From: Corbicula japonica
Lineage: Eukaryota > Mollusca > Bivalvia > Venerida > Cyrenidae
Length of the DNA: 64,000 bases
Direction of reading: 5' to 3'
Assembly: GCA_038501625.1 (NCBI GenBank)
Contig: JAZAYU010001122.1
Coordinates: forward strand, 1-64,000
The notes below the pieces were generated by a model. The model did not search any database. It saw only the letters and a list, made by a program, of their open reading frames with translations, and was not told the DNA's origin. Positions 11,636 through 23,821 of the stretch are shown here, piece after piece (position 1 is the stretch's first letter; every line of letters begins with the position of its first letter). Both the position numbers and the translations under genes were made by a program.

Positions 11636-12470
11636 AACTTGATCAAATTGATTAGTGTAAAAGAACGTATGTGCATGAAACCCGATAAACTCGACTAGAG
11701 TAAAAGAAAGTATGTGCGTGAAACCTGATTAATACGATTAGTGTAAAAGAACGTATGGTCGTGAAACCTGATAAACACGACTAGAGTAAAAATACGTATG
11801 TGCATGAAACCTGATGAACACGACTATAGTAAAAGAACGTATGTGCGTGAAACCTGATTAACACGATTAGTGTAAAAGAACGTATGTGCGTTAAACCTGA
11901 TAAACACGACTAGAGTAAAAGAACGTCTGTGCGTGAAACCTGATTAACACGACTAGAGTAAAAGAACGTGTGTGCGTGAACCCTGATAAACTCGACTAGA
12001 GTAAAAGAACGTATGTGCGTGAAACCTGATTAACATGACTTGAGTAAAAGAAAGTATGTGCGTGAAACCTGATGAACACGATTAGTGTAAACTCGACTAG
12101 AGAAAAAGAACGTATGTGCGTGAAACCTGGTAAACTCGACTAGAGTAAAAGAAAGTATGTGCGTGAAACCTGATAAACACGATTAGTGTAAAAGAACATA
12201 TGTGCGTGAAACCTGATTAACACGATTAGTGTAAAAGAATGTATGTGCGTGAAATCTGGTAAACACGATTAGAGTAAAAGAACGTATGTGCGTGAAACCT
12301 GATTAACACGACTAGAGTATAAGAACGTATGTGCGTGAAACCTGATAAACTCGACTAGAGTAAAAGAACGTATGTGCGTGAAATCTGGGCCTGGCTCCAA
12401 TGTTAAAAAATTGATAAACTCGACTAAAGTAAAAGAACGCATGTGAATGAAACCTTGGCCTGGCTCCACT
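11636..12470. repeat. minisatellite, about 44-bp unit
   Basis: About nineteen imperfect copies of a unit with AGTGTAAAAGAACGTATG, TGCGTGAAACCTGAT and AAACACGACTAG words. Variants alternate between TAAACTCGACTAGAG and TTAACACGATTAGTG, suggesting a higher-order arrangement of two subunit types. Confidence 0.85.
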
Positions 12471-12784
12471 GTTATAAAGTAAAGTTACGGAAACCAGTCT
12501 CCGATCTCAAACTTCCCAATGGTGCGTTCTCAGACAGTCACTATGTTCAATTTGCACCAATCCGATCACTGAGATCTGAGACTGGTCTCCATTTGCAGTT
12601 TTTATAACCTTATATATTATTTTATCTCGGGTTTTCTTTCTGTATTTAAACTCTGGTGTCCGTTTCACGAGCACACTCAAATTATCCCGAAAAATTAAAT
12701 TTAACAAATTAAACAAAAATTGAGGTCTGATTGAATTGCAGTAGATCTAACTGTGAAACATTTTCAGTAATGATTAACTGTTAT

Positions 12785-15700
12785 TAGACATTGATAAGTT
12801 AATCCGAATCCGATACTGTTAGCTACTTGACGGTTATCATGGGGGACTTCTCAAAATAATTTTGTACGAAATTATAGTGTTTCTAATTAGCTGAGATATT
12901 TTCGGCTTAACTTGTGTTGCTTCTGTTATAACAATAACGTGTGTGGTCAGTATGCTTGTATAAATTTGTAAGTGTTGTATTTTACATACATGCATATATT
13001 TTACGGTGTTCCGTTCGTTGAAATCGCGAAAACACGTCGGAAATTGTGAAATCAGGATGCGAGGGCGCCAAAAGTATGATGTGAGCGTGCGATATAAGTA
13101 TCGCCCGCTTGCATCGTGTTTTCGAGACAGCGCATCCTGTTTTCGCGTTTTCGCGATCTCTCCTGCCAATCACGACACAAAATGAAAGCTACTTTACGGT
13201 TTGTTAAAAATGTTAGGGAAATTTTCAAGATAAAAACATTTAGCTTAATTGCCAATCAAGCTGTAGAAAAATTAAATTCTTTTTAAAGACAGAAATTGTG
13301 TTTGTTACGACAGTTGGAACAAAAAGAAAACTTTAACCAATTCTTGAAGAAAACAATCTTTTGAAAGCATGCGTATAAACAGGTTTGGTGTATCGTTAAT
13401 TTAGTCAACATTTAAAGGTGATGGTCTTCAAAGAGAAATTTGAAAAAATGTCAGAGAAATATGTCTGGCATAAAATTAAACAAAAGAAGACTCCCAAGAC
13501 AACAGATAGAACATTTAGGGAAAAGCAATAGTGTGCTCTGACCTTCATTACAGAAAGACTCGAAAACACGATGCGAGGTCGCGAGAACACGATGCGAGGG
13601 TAAGAAATATACAAACATGTATTAATATCGCGCCCTCTTATTGTCTTATCGCGACATAAATCACTGTAACACTGTATGTTCTACAAGCATAATATGATAT
13701 ATCCGCATAAGGCGTTTTAAGCATTTACATCGTTTTTCTCTGCTCTTTTATGTTATTTATGCTGAAGTGTACGGTGTCTTTACAGCTCAAAGATTTTCTC
13801 TCCAAGTAGTTACATGTAGCACTCTTCTGACAGTTCGTAATGATTCATTTCATACTTGGTGCATTAACTCAAACTTCTGGGCATTTTTGCATGCCGAAGA
13901 AAGCCGCTTCCGAAATTCTTAGACGGTTTCATAGATTTGTGTATAAAGTGTACGAGGGATGATCCAAAATAACTTAGACTTTTGTTATAGTTTTTATATT
14001 ATTCAAAATACCACAAATAAAATTACACAAGCTTAAATCGGAATATGACCAGCATATTTTTACAAAATATCAGCAAAATACAACATCACGTAAAAAAACT
14101 ATGAACAATTAAAATCATACACTAATCGCTATCCGGCGCACGTCAAATTATATCCAATAACGTCAACGACGCTAATTCACGGGCGCAGCGTTATCGATGC
14201 GGCGTATGTTCTAAGTTTCTTTAAATAGACTCCGTCACCGGAATGCGATGCCGGGGAACCCATTGATCGAACATAGTAGTGTATCATTGCTGGTCAAAGT
14301 CTCGCAAGTGGTTATGAGGCGATCAAAAAAGTGGTCCTCTTCTCGCTCGTACCGCCGAAGAAACGACCGGGAATGCAATACCCACAGTATCGCAGTACTT
14401 TAGCAACAGGCGTGTAACTGTTAAAATAACTCATAAATTTGTATTTGTTAATATATCACGAGTCTTTGCATTGTGGACACAGTCTGTGTAGCTGTTACTC
14501 AAGTGTAATTAAAATTATAAATAACGTATTTATTCTTATTTGATAATAAATGACTTTGTATTGATTCAAATACCAAACAAAAACATTATTTTGAAAAAAC
14601 ATAATTTTAATTTATTAATTAATTATTTACACACCTTTAAAAATGTAATTTGTTCGGCAATATCCGTTGCAAGGTACCTCATCCAGTCTAGAATAGCTCG
14701 AAAAGCGCCACAATAGTTAGAATTTAGTCCGCTTCAATAACCTCCCGTCTTGACGTCACTGCCGTAACGCCATTTTTTTTCTTTTTTCCTTACCCCAGGC
14801 CTTTTTAATGGCTCTTCTGACCGTAAAAAAAACAATGGTACCACTTAAAAACTAGAGCTCGGCTTACGAATGTTTACATTTGCGTCTGCTAAATTATTAT
14901 AGCTTTTCATGAGGTGATTATCAAAGACCATGACAGAATTTTATAATAGCGCGTAATTCCGGGCGATCTACGACGACATTTCTGACGTTTTAACGTTGGT
15001 GATAGCTCTGTTAAATATTGACTGTTTTTAAAAAGCATAGTCAGAATGACGTAAAATTTCGACATGACATCATTTGTATACCGTGCTTTGACGTTGCGAA
15101 GTTTGGCTTTTTTTCCATTAGTAGTTTTGTTTTTATTGACAGGTTTATTCTTTATAAAGGGTAATGGCAACGGCGTGCGCCGCCTACGTGTTACCATGGT
15201 TATTCAAATAAGCGACGCGCTTTTGAAATCTATTAAATATATGAATATTTTAGTTCAGTTTGTTACGTTTGTTTTCTGATTGAATTTAATATATAATTTA
15301 TTGTAAACGTGTTTCAAATTAAGATGCAATGACAAAAGTCTACGTTATTTTGGATCATCCCTCGTATAGGTTTCGACCATACTCCTTGCTTTGCTTTCTG
15401 CTCCTCTACAGAGGGCCAATGTGCATATGAGAAAAATTTTCAATGAAAAAACATAAAATTAGCGTCCTCAGCTTTCAGTGTTTTCTTTATTTTTACTGCA
15501 GGCACACTCACACCAAAAATAATGAGATTTTGTAGAACATGAAATTAAAAAGTTACAGTTACATGTACAGAGTTTGAAGATCAATGGCGAGACGGCGCAT
15601 GTGCTGCGCTGTTATGTCGTGGTATGTATGTAAAATGAGCTTACATAAAATACAAAGAGTTTATACATGCTTACTGGCCTTACATATATTTCTTTACCGA

Positions 15701-15840
15701 AACACACCTTCTTTAAACCCTAAAGATACTTTATTTATTAGATACACAATTTCTTACAAAATTCTTTTGAGAAAACCCCCACGAAAACCATCAACTAGCT
15801 ATCGGATTCGGATTCGGATTAACTTATAAATGTCTATTTG
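12785..15840. mobile_element. inverted-repeat element with arms of about 200 bp
   Basis: Arm 12785-12995 (GATAAGTTAATCCGAATCCGA at its outer end, through ATTTTGTACGAAATT, to TACATACATGC) is matched in inverted and diverged form at 15620-15840 (GTATGTATGTAAAAT to TCGGATTCGGATTAACTTAT). The interior contains CGCGAAAACACGATGCGAGG words also found at 50.2 kb and a second element at 13951-15366. No transposase frame is recognisable, so it is non-autonomous or decayed. Confidence 0.6.
13951..15366. mobile_element. Tc1/mariner-type element remnant nested in the larger inverted-repeat element
   Basis: Termini TACGAGGGATGATCCAAAAT at 13951 and ATTTTGGATCATCCCTCGTA ending 15366 are inverted, with similarity continuing for about 37 bp (to GACTTTTGT). 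TA dinucleotides lie at both edges, and the span of 1.4 kb is near the size of a full mariner element. No transposase frame with a DDE pattern is readable on either strand, so it is an internally diverged or non-autonomous copy. Family assignment is from the end sequence and TA context only. Confidence 0.55.
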
Positions 15841-15863
15841 CAAACATACAAATAGATACATAC

Positions 15864-15954
15864 TTAATACATGCTCAATTTCCCGGAGATGTTCCGTCTG
15901 GCGATCTTGTGCTTGTTTAAGTTTCTCGACATCAATTTCAATGGCCCTGACTCT
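15864..15954 (-). CDS. gene A exon 4, short coiled-coil linker
   Basis: A 91-base exon between TTTCAG (AG at 15955-15956) and the donor GTATGT starting at 15863. It reads RVRAIEIDVEKLKQAQDR then QTEHLREIEHVL, a heptad-like Leu/Ile/Val pattern that fits a coiled coil. It enters in phase 0 from exon 3 and leaves in phase 1, the phase needed by the NACHT exon, giving EHVL-KFKEELV. It is too short to identify alone; the phase match and coiled-coil continuity with exon 3 are the evidence. Confidence 0.65.
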
Positions 15955-16092
15955 CTGAAAGAAATCAGTGAGAGTTATAATAATAAGCTCGTACTTATGT
16001 AATTATCTCAACCAGGGACATTAAACTTAAACCAAAACTCCAATGGTGCTCTTTAAGTTTATTAATTTCTTGTTAGAATTTACAACAACACA

Positions 16093-16525
16093 TCGAGGGC
16101 TCAGCGTGAAACTATTGTATCTGCATTTTGCAAAATTGTTCAGGAGAAAGAAAAAACTATTTTATTTAAATGGAAAGTACTTCATTTTTTTTGAAAATCT
16201 TAAATAGGGCATTTATAACCAATCTGATCACATGTCTGATACTTAAAATACAATTTAAAAATTCGTTCTCATTAAATTTGAAAATATGTCAGATACCATA
16301 GTTTCACGCTTAAATTGCCATAAATTGAAAAAAAAAACTAAGCGTGAAACTATTGTATCTGCAAATATTTATTTTACTTTTTATAAAGAATGGTCATTTT
16401 CTGAATATATTCAGAATGTATATATTGTTTTTAATAAAAGTAGATTAATATTTGCTATTAATGTTGTTATAAATTTATCTTTTTTTGTGCTCAGCGCGAA
16501 ACTATCGTATCTGCATACTTTTTTT
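16093..16525 (+). repeat. TCGAGGGCTCAGCG repeat, left inverted copy
   Basis: A 25-bp word (CAGCGTGAAACTATTGTATC) occurs at 16103, 16343 and 16496, and inverted near 16290. The block from GAATATATTCAGAATG to the last word is closely matched by 22651-22790 on the opposite strand. Confidence 0.7.
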
Positions 16526-16829
16526 CCAAATGTTAATTTCATTATTGATTAACCCCCCCCCCCCGGCTCCTTAAATATTTTATGGCAGAATTCAAAAATA
16601 ACGTTGTTATTGCTTGTTTTATGTCTATCTTAAGAGATGAAACATGAGTAGACTTTGAGATAGACTTAATGTTGTAAATTGTAAAATTCCACAATGTATT
16701 TGCTCACTAACTAAACTTAAATACAATTGCTACAGCTTCAAAAAATATTTGAATGAAACTTCAGCATATTGTGAGATAAATCTATAGGAAAAATGTAAGA
16801 TTATTTCATAAATTTTATGATTTTCAAAT

Positions 16830-16990
16830 TGGTATCTTGTATGGGTGTGAGGTGAAGATAGAAAAATCTGCCACCGAGGGTGAACTGTTTTTGCGGGAAC
16901 GAGGCTCTGCCGAGTTCCCGCCAAAACAGTTCACCTGAGGTGACAGATTTTTCCATCTTTACCGATTGTCTCGTGCAAGATACTTTTTCT
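16830..16990. repeat. GC-rich palindrome, about 155 bp
   Basis: Arms GATAGAAAAATCTGCCACC with GGTGAACTGTTTTTGCGGG and their inverted match CCCGCCAAAACAGTTCACC with GGTGACAGATTTTTCCATC meet near 16907. Outer GTATCTTG / CAAGATAC words extend the fold. It could form a long hairpin in RNA or DNA. Confidence 0.8.
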
Positions 16991-17982
16991 TGCATACCTT
17001 TTACTGTTCATAACATTTGTGTACATTTATACAAACTAATTTTTGTTTCTTTACGCTGAAATATTGACGTTAACGCAAACCTTATTTTTAAATGACGTCA
17101 CTAACCTGAATATAATATGAACTAAGGCACTGCCTCTTATCGAGCTCTAGCTTTAATAATCTCAGATAATGATTTATATTTAAAAAATAATTTGTTTCTA
17201 ACATTTGTTAGCCTACTCATGCACGATAAAATTATGTGATTTTTTGGAATGAATTTAAGTCTACATCAACTTAATTCAGCTGGACAACTGGCAATATGAC
17301 TATTACTAAACATTTGGGTTTTTAATATGTAAACACAAAGGTTTCTTGCTTAAATTTACAACCCAAATGTGTTCCATTACCTCAATTAATGCAATATTGA
17401 ATATTGATACATTCTTCATTGATACATGAAAATATTACATTGTCACATGTGCATGAAAATTAATATATTATTGTCTGAAAAATAAATGTTATTTTTTAAA
17501 ATGTTACCTTGATTACACTTGCATTTGTAACTTGTAATTGCACAAAATAGTCCCATGCTATTAAAAAAATATATATGCATGTATATGAATTAATTTATAA
17601 TATAGACCTAAAAAGTACTGTTTTAATATTCATGTACATCACATTAACACCACATTGAGACTTCAATATGTAGTGTGTTACATCACCAAGATTTTATGGC
17701 ATATTTGTGCAAAGTCATTTGAAAATATCTCCAGGAATGACAATGCCATAGGAATTTTCAGTTATTAACAACAGTAATTTGAAGCTATAGATGCTGTGTG
17801 AAAAATATTGTGACAATAAGGTACATCTTTGGTGACAATAAGGTACATATTTGAGCCAAGTTACTTCAATGTGCATGATAGAATTACTTATTTAAGTTGA
17901 AAAATAGTTCAGCAATTGGGCCAAAGTAGATGAAATAATCTCAATCAATTAAACATAAACAATGTACAATGTCATGTTAAGA

Positions 17983-18123
17983 GGTTATTAACCGGTGTTC
18001 AAGGGCCGGGAGGTGATATCGGCCCGGAAGAGCAATATTGGCCCGAGAGCTTTAGCTCGAGGGCCTATGTTGCTCTGCCGGGCCGATATCACCTCCCGGC
18101 CCTTGAACACCGGTTTATAACCA
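17983..18123. repeat. near-perfect palindrome, arms of about 65 bp
   Basis: GGTTATTAACCGGTGTTCAA through GGGAGGTGATATCGGCCCGG is repeated inverted as CCGGGCCGATATCACCTCCC through TTGAACACCGGTTTATAACC. The centre near 18053 reads GAGAGCTTTAGCTCGAG. GC content is far above the surrounding sequence. Confidence 0.9.
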
Positions 18124-18125
18124 TT

Positions 18126-18950
18126 TTATTACATGTGCCGGGCTGATATCAAAGTCTGTCATTTGCATGCTCTTTAATTCATAAATTAACTCACCACTTG
18201 TCTATTCGTTAATTAACTACGTCACGATGAATGCTTTCGCTACTACGTCATTTAGAGTTTTGTGACGTAATTAAAGATTGTTTACATTTTCAAACTGTAA
18301 CTGAGGAAGTTGCTGTCAGTTGATTTTTTAGTTTTATTTGGTTTTAAGTGATTATGTCTTCGAACGATTTGATAAAATTGTGCTGGATATGAGATTGAGA
18401 AAATTTGAGTTCTGGAAGTGTTTTACAGCGGTATGGGTATGTAAAGGCTGTTATTTGTGAGTGTTTCATTCTCATAACGCTGCTGGGAGCTTCAATTCAA
18501 CAAAATCACAATGTAGGCATATCTTGTTTCAAAAAATAATAGGCCTAAAGCCTAAAGAAAATATGAACATGATTCTGGAAATACAGTGCTTTTTGTTCTT
18601 GGTTGTCCCCAGGTATGTACAATTTCTCCATGTTTCTCTTGTCATTTTGTCGCTCTTAGAAATATATCTCATGTTAGCATGCAAGTTCTTTTTTAAATGT
18701 GCTACTTCTTGCATCTAGCTCCAAAAGACTTGAATGGGACTCGATCGATTCAATCGTCGCCATCTTGAAATGTAAAAATTCAATCCTGTATCAATGGTTA
18801 CCACGTGCAAAAAATCGTGATACGGGATTTCTGCCCGCGATATCAGGTTTTCGGCCCGCGATATCAGGTTTTCGGCCCGCCCTTTATCATGCAAAGTACC
18901 CGGGCATTTTGGTCATTATTTGTTACTATTTATAGTAACACATGTAATAA
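18126..18950. mobile_element. possible DNA element next to the palindrome
   Basis: TTATTACATGTG at 18126 and CACATGTAATAA at 18939-18950 are inverted 12-mers. CGGGC-GATATC words occur inside both ends (18137 region; tandem GCCCGCGATATCAGGTTTTC near 18833-18880), linking this block to the palindrome at 17983-18123. No protein recognised inside. Confidence 0.4.
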
Positions 18951-19925
18951 AGTCTGATTATCCATATGTAACACTCCTTTACAGGTCTTAGTAACTGATT
19001 TGAAACAAAATGCTTCTTTATATCTATTTTCATTACATAAATGAATTCCGGTTGCCAATCAAATCATGCATTAAAAATGTTGCTGGTCCATTTTTTAAAA
19101 TGTATAATAACAATTTTATAAGATTTTTTGCTAAAAAATGTAAACCCATGAACACATCAATTAGCAATATAAAATGCCATAATTCATAACCAATTTTGGA
19201 TCTCTGTCTGGTAAGTATTTTATAAATGTAATATATATACTGGAAAATGTGAATTTCAAATTCTGAAGCTCATTCCAGTTGGTATTTTCCTGATTTTGTA
19301 TTTTTCATTGCAGAAATTTAGGCACAACTACTTTAAAATAGGTAAATTTCTCTTTGAAAAGTACCATATATTTAAAAATGTAAACTTCTCTACTGTTACA
19401 TTGCTAAAACATAAACATACAAACGAAAAAAATCATTGTTTTTATTATGAGTGCAACTTCCAGTTTAAGCAGATCCAAGTACCGGTATATTCAGATTTTT
19501 ACATGTATTTAAAGAGGCCAAAAACCAACTGACATGGCAAGAAATGTTTTTCTTCCTCTTCACAGCAATCTACTTTTTTCAACAATTTAAATGATTATTG
19601 AAAGCTTTGATTTTATTTTCTAAAACACAACTTTTTGATGCCGAGCAAATTTAGTGACACCATGAATATTTAACAAAATTTGCAAAAATAAAACAAAACA
19701 AAACAGACACCTTGTAAATAGTGTATTTGATTATACATGTACCTCACATACATATTTTGATTATGAAATCATGTTGAAATGTGCCATGACAGAAAATATG
19801 GTAATAATAGAACACTTTTAATTCCCAAAATGAGCATTAACTTGATATTTGATGCTATTCTTGGTACACATGTATTCTGCTTTCTGGTCAAACTTTTTGG
19901 TCCCAACTGATGATAATATATTGGA

Positions 19926-20160
19926 GATTAACCCTTTCCTCCATGTAAACACCTTTATGGCATGGAAAAACTGTAGATTCAGATCAGCCAGCACATCCAT
20001 AATGTCTGATCAGGATCTGCAATGTTCACTTGTTTAAATCATTAGGTTATTTCTGACCAAAAGTGAACAGTGCAGATCCTGATCAGATGTGCCAGCTAAT
20101 CTGGATCTACACTGGTCTCACACGGGTAAAAAAGCATGTCTGTAGAGTAAAAGGGTAAAT
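19926..20160. mobile_element. foldback MITE, best copy of the GATCTGGATCTACACTG family
   Basis: TTAACCCTTTCCTCCATG at the left is mirrored by TAAAAGGGTAAATT at the right. Inner arms with CTGATCAGGATCTGCAATG and GTGCAGATCCTGATCAG are inverted around TTAGGTTATTTCTGACC. This copy shows the full foldback architecture of the family. Confidence 0.65.
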
Positions 20161-22189
20161 TTCTTTTTTATTTAAAATCTCATATTACTGTGTATTAAAA
20201 TTAAAAAGGTAATACTCAGTAGTTACTTTGAGAAAATTATTGTCTATAAAATTTATAAAACCTGAAATTTAATAATTTTAAGACAATCTGTCATGTATTT
20301 GGCCAAAATATAAAAAAATAAATTGTTTCTGGAGGTGTCAAATAGGCCACAAGTCAATTCAGGCAGTACTTGTAAGTCTATTGTATATGGCAATCACTGT
20401 AAAGAGTTAGTTTTGTTTTTGATTTTAGATTTACACAAGCTTTTAAAAAATAGTATCATTGTTTAATTGATATCTAAAATTGTGCTTGTCATCCTGAAAC
20501 CCAAGAACAAATAAAAACATCATCTGATTGTCATTTTTGCTTTAAAAATTGGACTGTCATCAACAAGTAAATTAATTTATGTTACAGTCATAATCTCTTC
20601 CCTACAACTACCCAAGGTGTTGATTTAATCAGTTTTGTCAGGGTGTCACACTGTTATATAAGATCACAATTTACAACACTTGCAGTAAAGGTCAGAGGTG
20701 CTAATGCAATCAAAGGTGTCATATTTAATAAATAAATAAATTTATTTCTAAACCAATTTCCATGTTGGACAATGCAAAATACACAGCTTATGTTGCAACC
20801 ATCAATATTTGATTCTGTGCTAGTGTAGACCGAGTGACTTTTGTAGACTAAGGTCATTGATCAAAAGAGCATATTGACATATAAATGATGTCTTTTCTTT
20901 TGTTGCAACATTTTTTAATTGTTTTCCCACCTGTTTAGTCATGATAGTCTTGGACAAAAATACGGAAAAAGCACATGTTGCTTTGTACAAAATGTCCAAT
21001 CTATGAAGCAACTTGTTCATGAAAAATATTTTATAAAACATCATAAACTGACATAGAACATATTAACACAATGATACTAAAAACTTTATAAATAAAATAA
21101 AAATGTGGCCTATATTTGAGACCTATAAGAGCTTTTTCAAAATAATGTGTGGCTCATTTGACTTGTTTGTGGCCTATTGACTGTAATCCATATACCAATT
21201 CCATGGTATTTGATCATAAATTTGGTGTGAATAGACTGATAACGATCCCAATCTATCAACCAAAACAATAAACATATTGTTTATGCAGTGTAGACCCAGT
21301 GTAGACCCTCATTTATTTAGGGGGAGGGGCGGCGGCCAGTTTATTTTTTTTAGAAAACAAGGTCAGTCTTCAAAGCCCCTGTGGTGTAGATTTGTTCTTG
21401 TGCCATGTGTTTTATAAGAATAAATAAAAGAAATCTCATAGTCTACCTCGTGTTCAGAACTCTCACCAGGGTTGTTATAACAATTGTTATATAGACCCTG
21501 CTCTCACAAACAATATCTTCGACTGCCATGAGCTCATATGTCTGAATGACGAACATGACCAGTGACAAAAAACTCTTATACAAAACTGAATTGTGGCGCT
21601 GGTCTACGCTAAGCTCAATGTGTCTCACAATGTGACTGTGAGTGACTGAACATTGCGAGGTCCATTTCACAATGCAACTTCACATAAAAGTTGGTTCTCA
21701 CCAGCCTTACATCTTGTTTTCAAGAAAAACTCCTTGCATCTGATTGTTCCGTCGCTGGGCTTTATGCTCCTTTGAATTTAAAGGCCTAATAATCCATTGA
21801 CAAGCTACCATTCAGTAGTTTTCAACTTGATTTCTTCAGTCTAATTTCTAAAAATGGCCGATTGCTAGTATTGCTATTGGTTACAACGAACGACAACCTA
21901 CTCTCTAAACTGACGATTTAGTTTTTTTTAGCTTTCCAAAATGCTAGTCCGATAACAATGCTACCAAATAATAAGTTTTAATTTTTAAAGATATTTTGCA
22001 ATTAGCAATTTATAAAAATAAAGCCAATAACAAAATTTGTCAAAACAATACTTTGCCGTAAGTTTTTACCGGTCAGTTTTTTTCCCGTGTTTACATTGCC
22101 TTATTCTGTGCACAACCGGTAACCAGCGCAAAACGGAAGGAAAGCTTTTTTATTTCGTTAGTGAATGGGCATTCCTGCGACCTTAAGAC

Positions 22190-22229
22190 GAGCTTAACGC
22201 TCGGGTCGCTTCGCGACCCGAGCTAGAGC
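22190..22229. repeat. GC-rich hairpin
   Basis: GCTCGGGTCGC and GCGACCCGAGC form a perfect 11-bp stem with a 2-base loop; flanking GAGCT and AGCTC words lengthen it. It is followed by GACGTGACGTCAC and a CATATATAGC word, features of a promoter-like patch, but no transcript is evident. Confidence 0.6.
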
Positions 22230-22467
22230 TCGATATTACGTCAGATACCTGAAGACGTGACGTCACTCATATATAGCACGCGAACGTTATCTTTTCCCTA
22301 GATTTTCTTCCCCCGGTAAATCACGCGGAATTACTTATCCAGTATGCAAGAAAAAAAAAACAGTGTCGTATACGTGAACTTGTAGCTTACACGTACCCGT
22401 ACACGTACACGTCTTAAATCTCAACCTCTCTAATAACTGCCATTTAACCATAAACTTCATGAATCCC

Positions 22468-22605
22468 ATTGCAGTCCGATCAGGATCTATACTGGTAGTT
22501 TCTTTAGACAACACAATATAAAAAATGTAAAAACAATAAGCCTAAGTCTTGATCCTAATCATACCTCATATATGTGAAGGCTGATCTGGATCTACACTTG
22601 TTGTT
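22468..22605. repeat. foldback MITE family, copy
   Basis: CAGTCCGATCAGGATCTATACTGG at the left and GGCTGATCTGGATCTACACTTG at the right are inverted arms of the same family as 19926-20160. Confidence 0.5.
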
Positions 22606-22650
22606 AATGGTCTATTAATATGTTCACTGATTTAAGTCAAGTAAGTGTTT

Positions 22651-22998
22651 AGATACGATAGTTTCGCGCTGAGCACAATAAAAGATAAACCTATAACAAA
22701 ATTAATAGCAAATATTCATCTACTTTTAACAAAAACAATATATACATTCTTAATATATTCATAAAGTGATCTTTCTGTGTAAAAAGAAAAAAAATAATTG
22801 CAGATACGATTATTTCACGCGCTGAGGAAAAAGCCTGATACAATACTTTTCACTTTTTTAAATTTTGAAAAGAAGATACTTGATGTAAATGATACTTTTT
22901 TGTCAGATTATGGGGACTATGAAAACAAGTCAAAATATGAAATAAAACCATTTTTTGATCAAACGTGCAGATACGATAGTTTCGCGCTGAGCCCTCGA
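22651..22998 (-). repeat. TCGAGGGCTCAGCG repeat, right inverted copy
   Basis: The word GATACGATAGTTTCGCGCTGAG occurs at 22653 and 22971, and a variant near 22803. It ends in GCCCTCGA at 22998, the inverted equivalent of the left edge at 16093. Confidence 0.7.
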
Positions 22999-23821
22999 CA
23001 TACCGAGAAGCTGTTTCGTTTAATTGTGCTGATTTAACTGCGGTTGCTATGGTTTCTGGTATGTCATGATGCTAGAAAAGCCATCGGATACTTTTAAGAA
23101 GAAACGGATTCACTTAACTTGATCTGCCATTAAGATGAAAGTATTATCAAAATCTGAATATGTAAAATAAAAGTTGTAAGCACATACAATTTCTAAATAT
23201 ATTCATAAATTAATCTCTTGTAATTGTAGAAATATATTAGGTTGTAGACGTTTAAAAGCGTTTCAATACTTTACGACTTCATTAGATACATGTAATGGCA
23301 ATAAACCTAGCAAAGATATTTTGAATAACAGTATTAAAACTTTTAGAAGCACCAATACATACATAATACATACAGTTAAACTTACATCTGAAACATTTTT
23401 TTTTAATTTAACATGTTTATTTTATTTTCACCACCCTTAAAATCCCTAATGCCTATGGTTGTATTACCTAGTTAGAATGAAAATTAATAGTATTGACAAG
23501 AAGCTCATCTTGTAAGACCCAGTGATAGATTAACCTAGCAATCATTTTCCAAATGGCTGGTTTCCAAATACCTTAAAATAGTTTCACAAATAAATAAAAA
23601 TTCCGGAAAACGCACAGTTTGCCTTCGTCATTACATTTACCAATTGTACACAAAACATAGCATGAATGATACGGTTAAATGAACAAGAGTTTATATTTTA
23701 TACAGGTACCATAAAAGACACCAGTATTCAGTATATGCTCGGAACGACAGTGTTAGGATTCGTCTCTTGCTTGTCTATAATGGTGTTACAATAAAAAATC
23801 ACGACAAAATACGAGGTTTAC

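Larger units (their letters stand above)
9477..15863 (-). other. gene A intron 4, repeat-filled
   Basis: No coding sequence was recognised. From right to left in transcription order it holds a nested inverted-repeat element (12785-15840), a 44-bp minisatellite (11636-12470), a foldback element (11125-11605) and a copy of the TATGCATTTCCATAACTGC dispersed repeat. Positions 9480-10980 are AT-rich with nothing I can name. Confidence 0.55.
15955..23821 (-). other. gene A intron 3, 7.9 kb with inverted repeats and palindromes
   Basis: No coding sequence was recognised. The intron is bounded by a pair of inverted repeats (16093-16525 and 22651-22998) and contains three GC-rich foldbacks (near 16.9, 18.05 and 22.2 kb) in otherwise AT-rich DNA, plus foldback MITE copies at 19.9 and 22.5 kb. 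Positions 20.2-22.1 kb show nothing else I can name. Confidence 0.55.

Noticed and set aside
11636..12470. CRISPR-like array
   Set aside because: Units are contiguous with no unique spacers, in a eukaryotic intron; it is a minisatellite.
14907..15197. 96-codon Lys/Arg-rich frame as mariner transposase
   Set aside because: No DDE/D motif, no helix-turn-helix, and wrong length.
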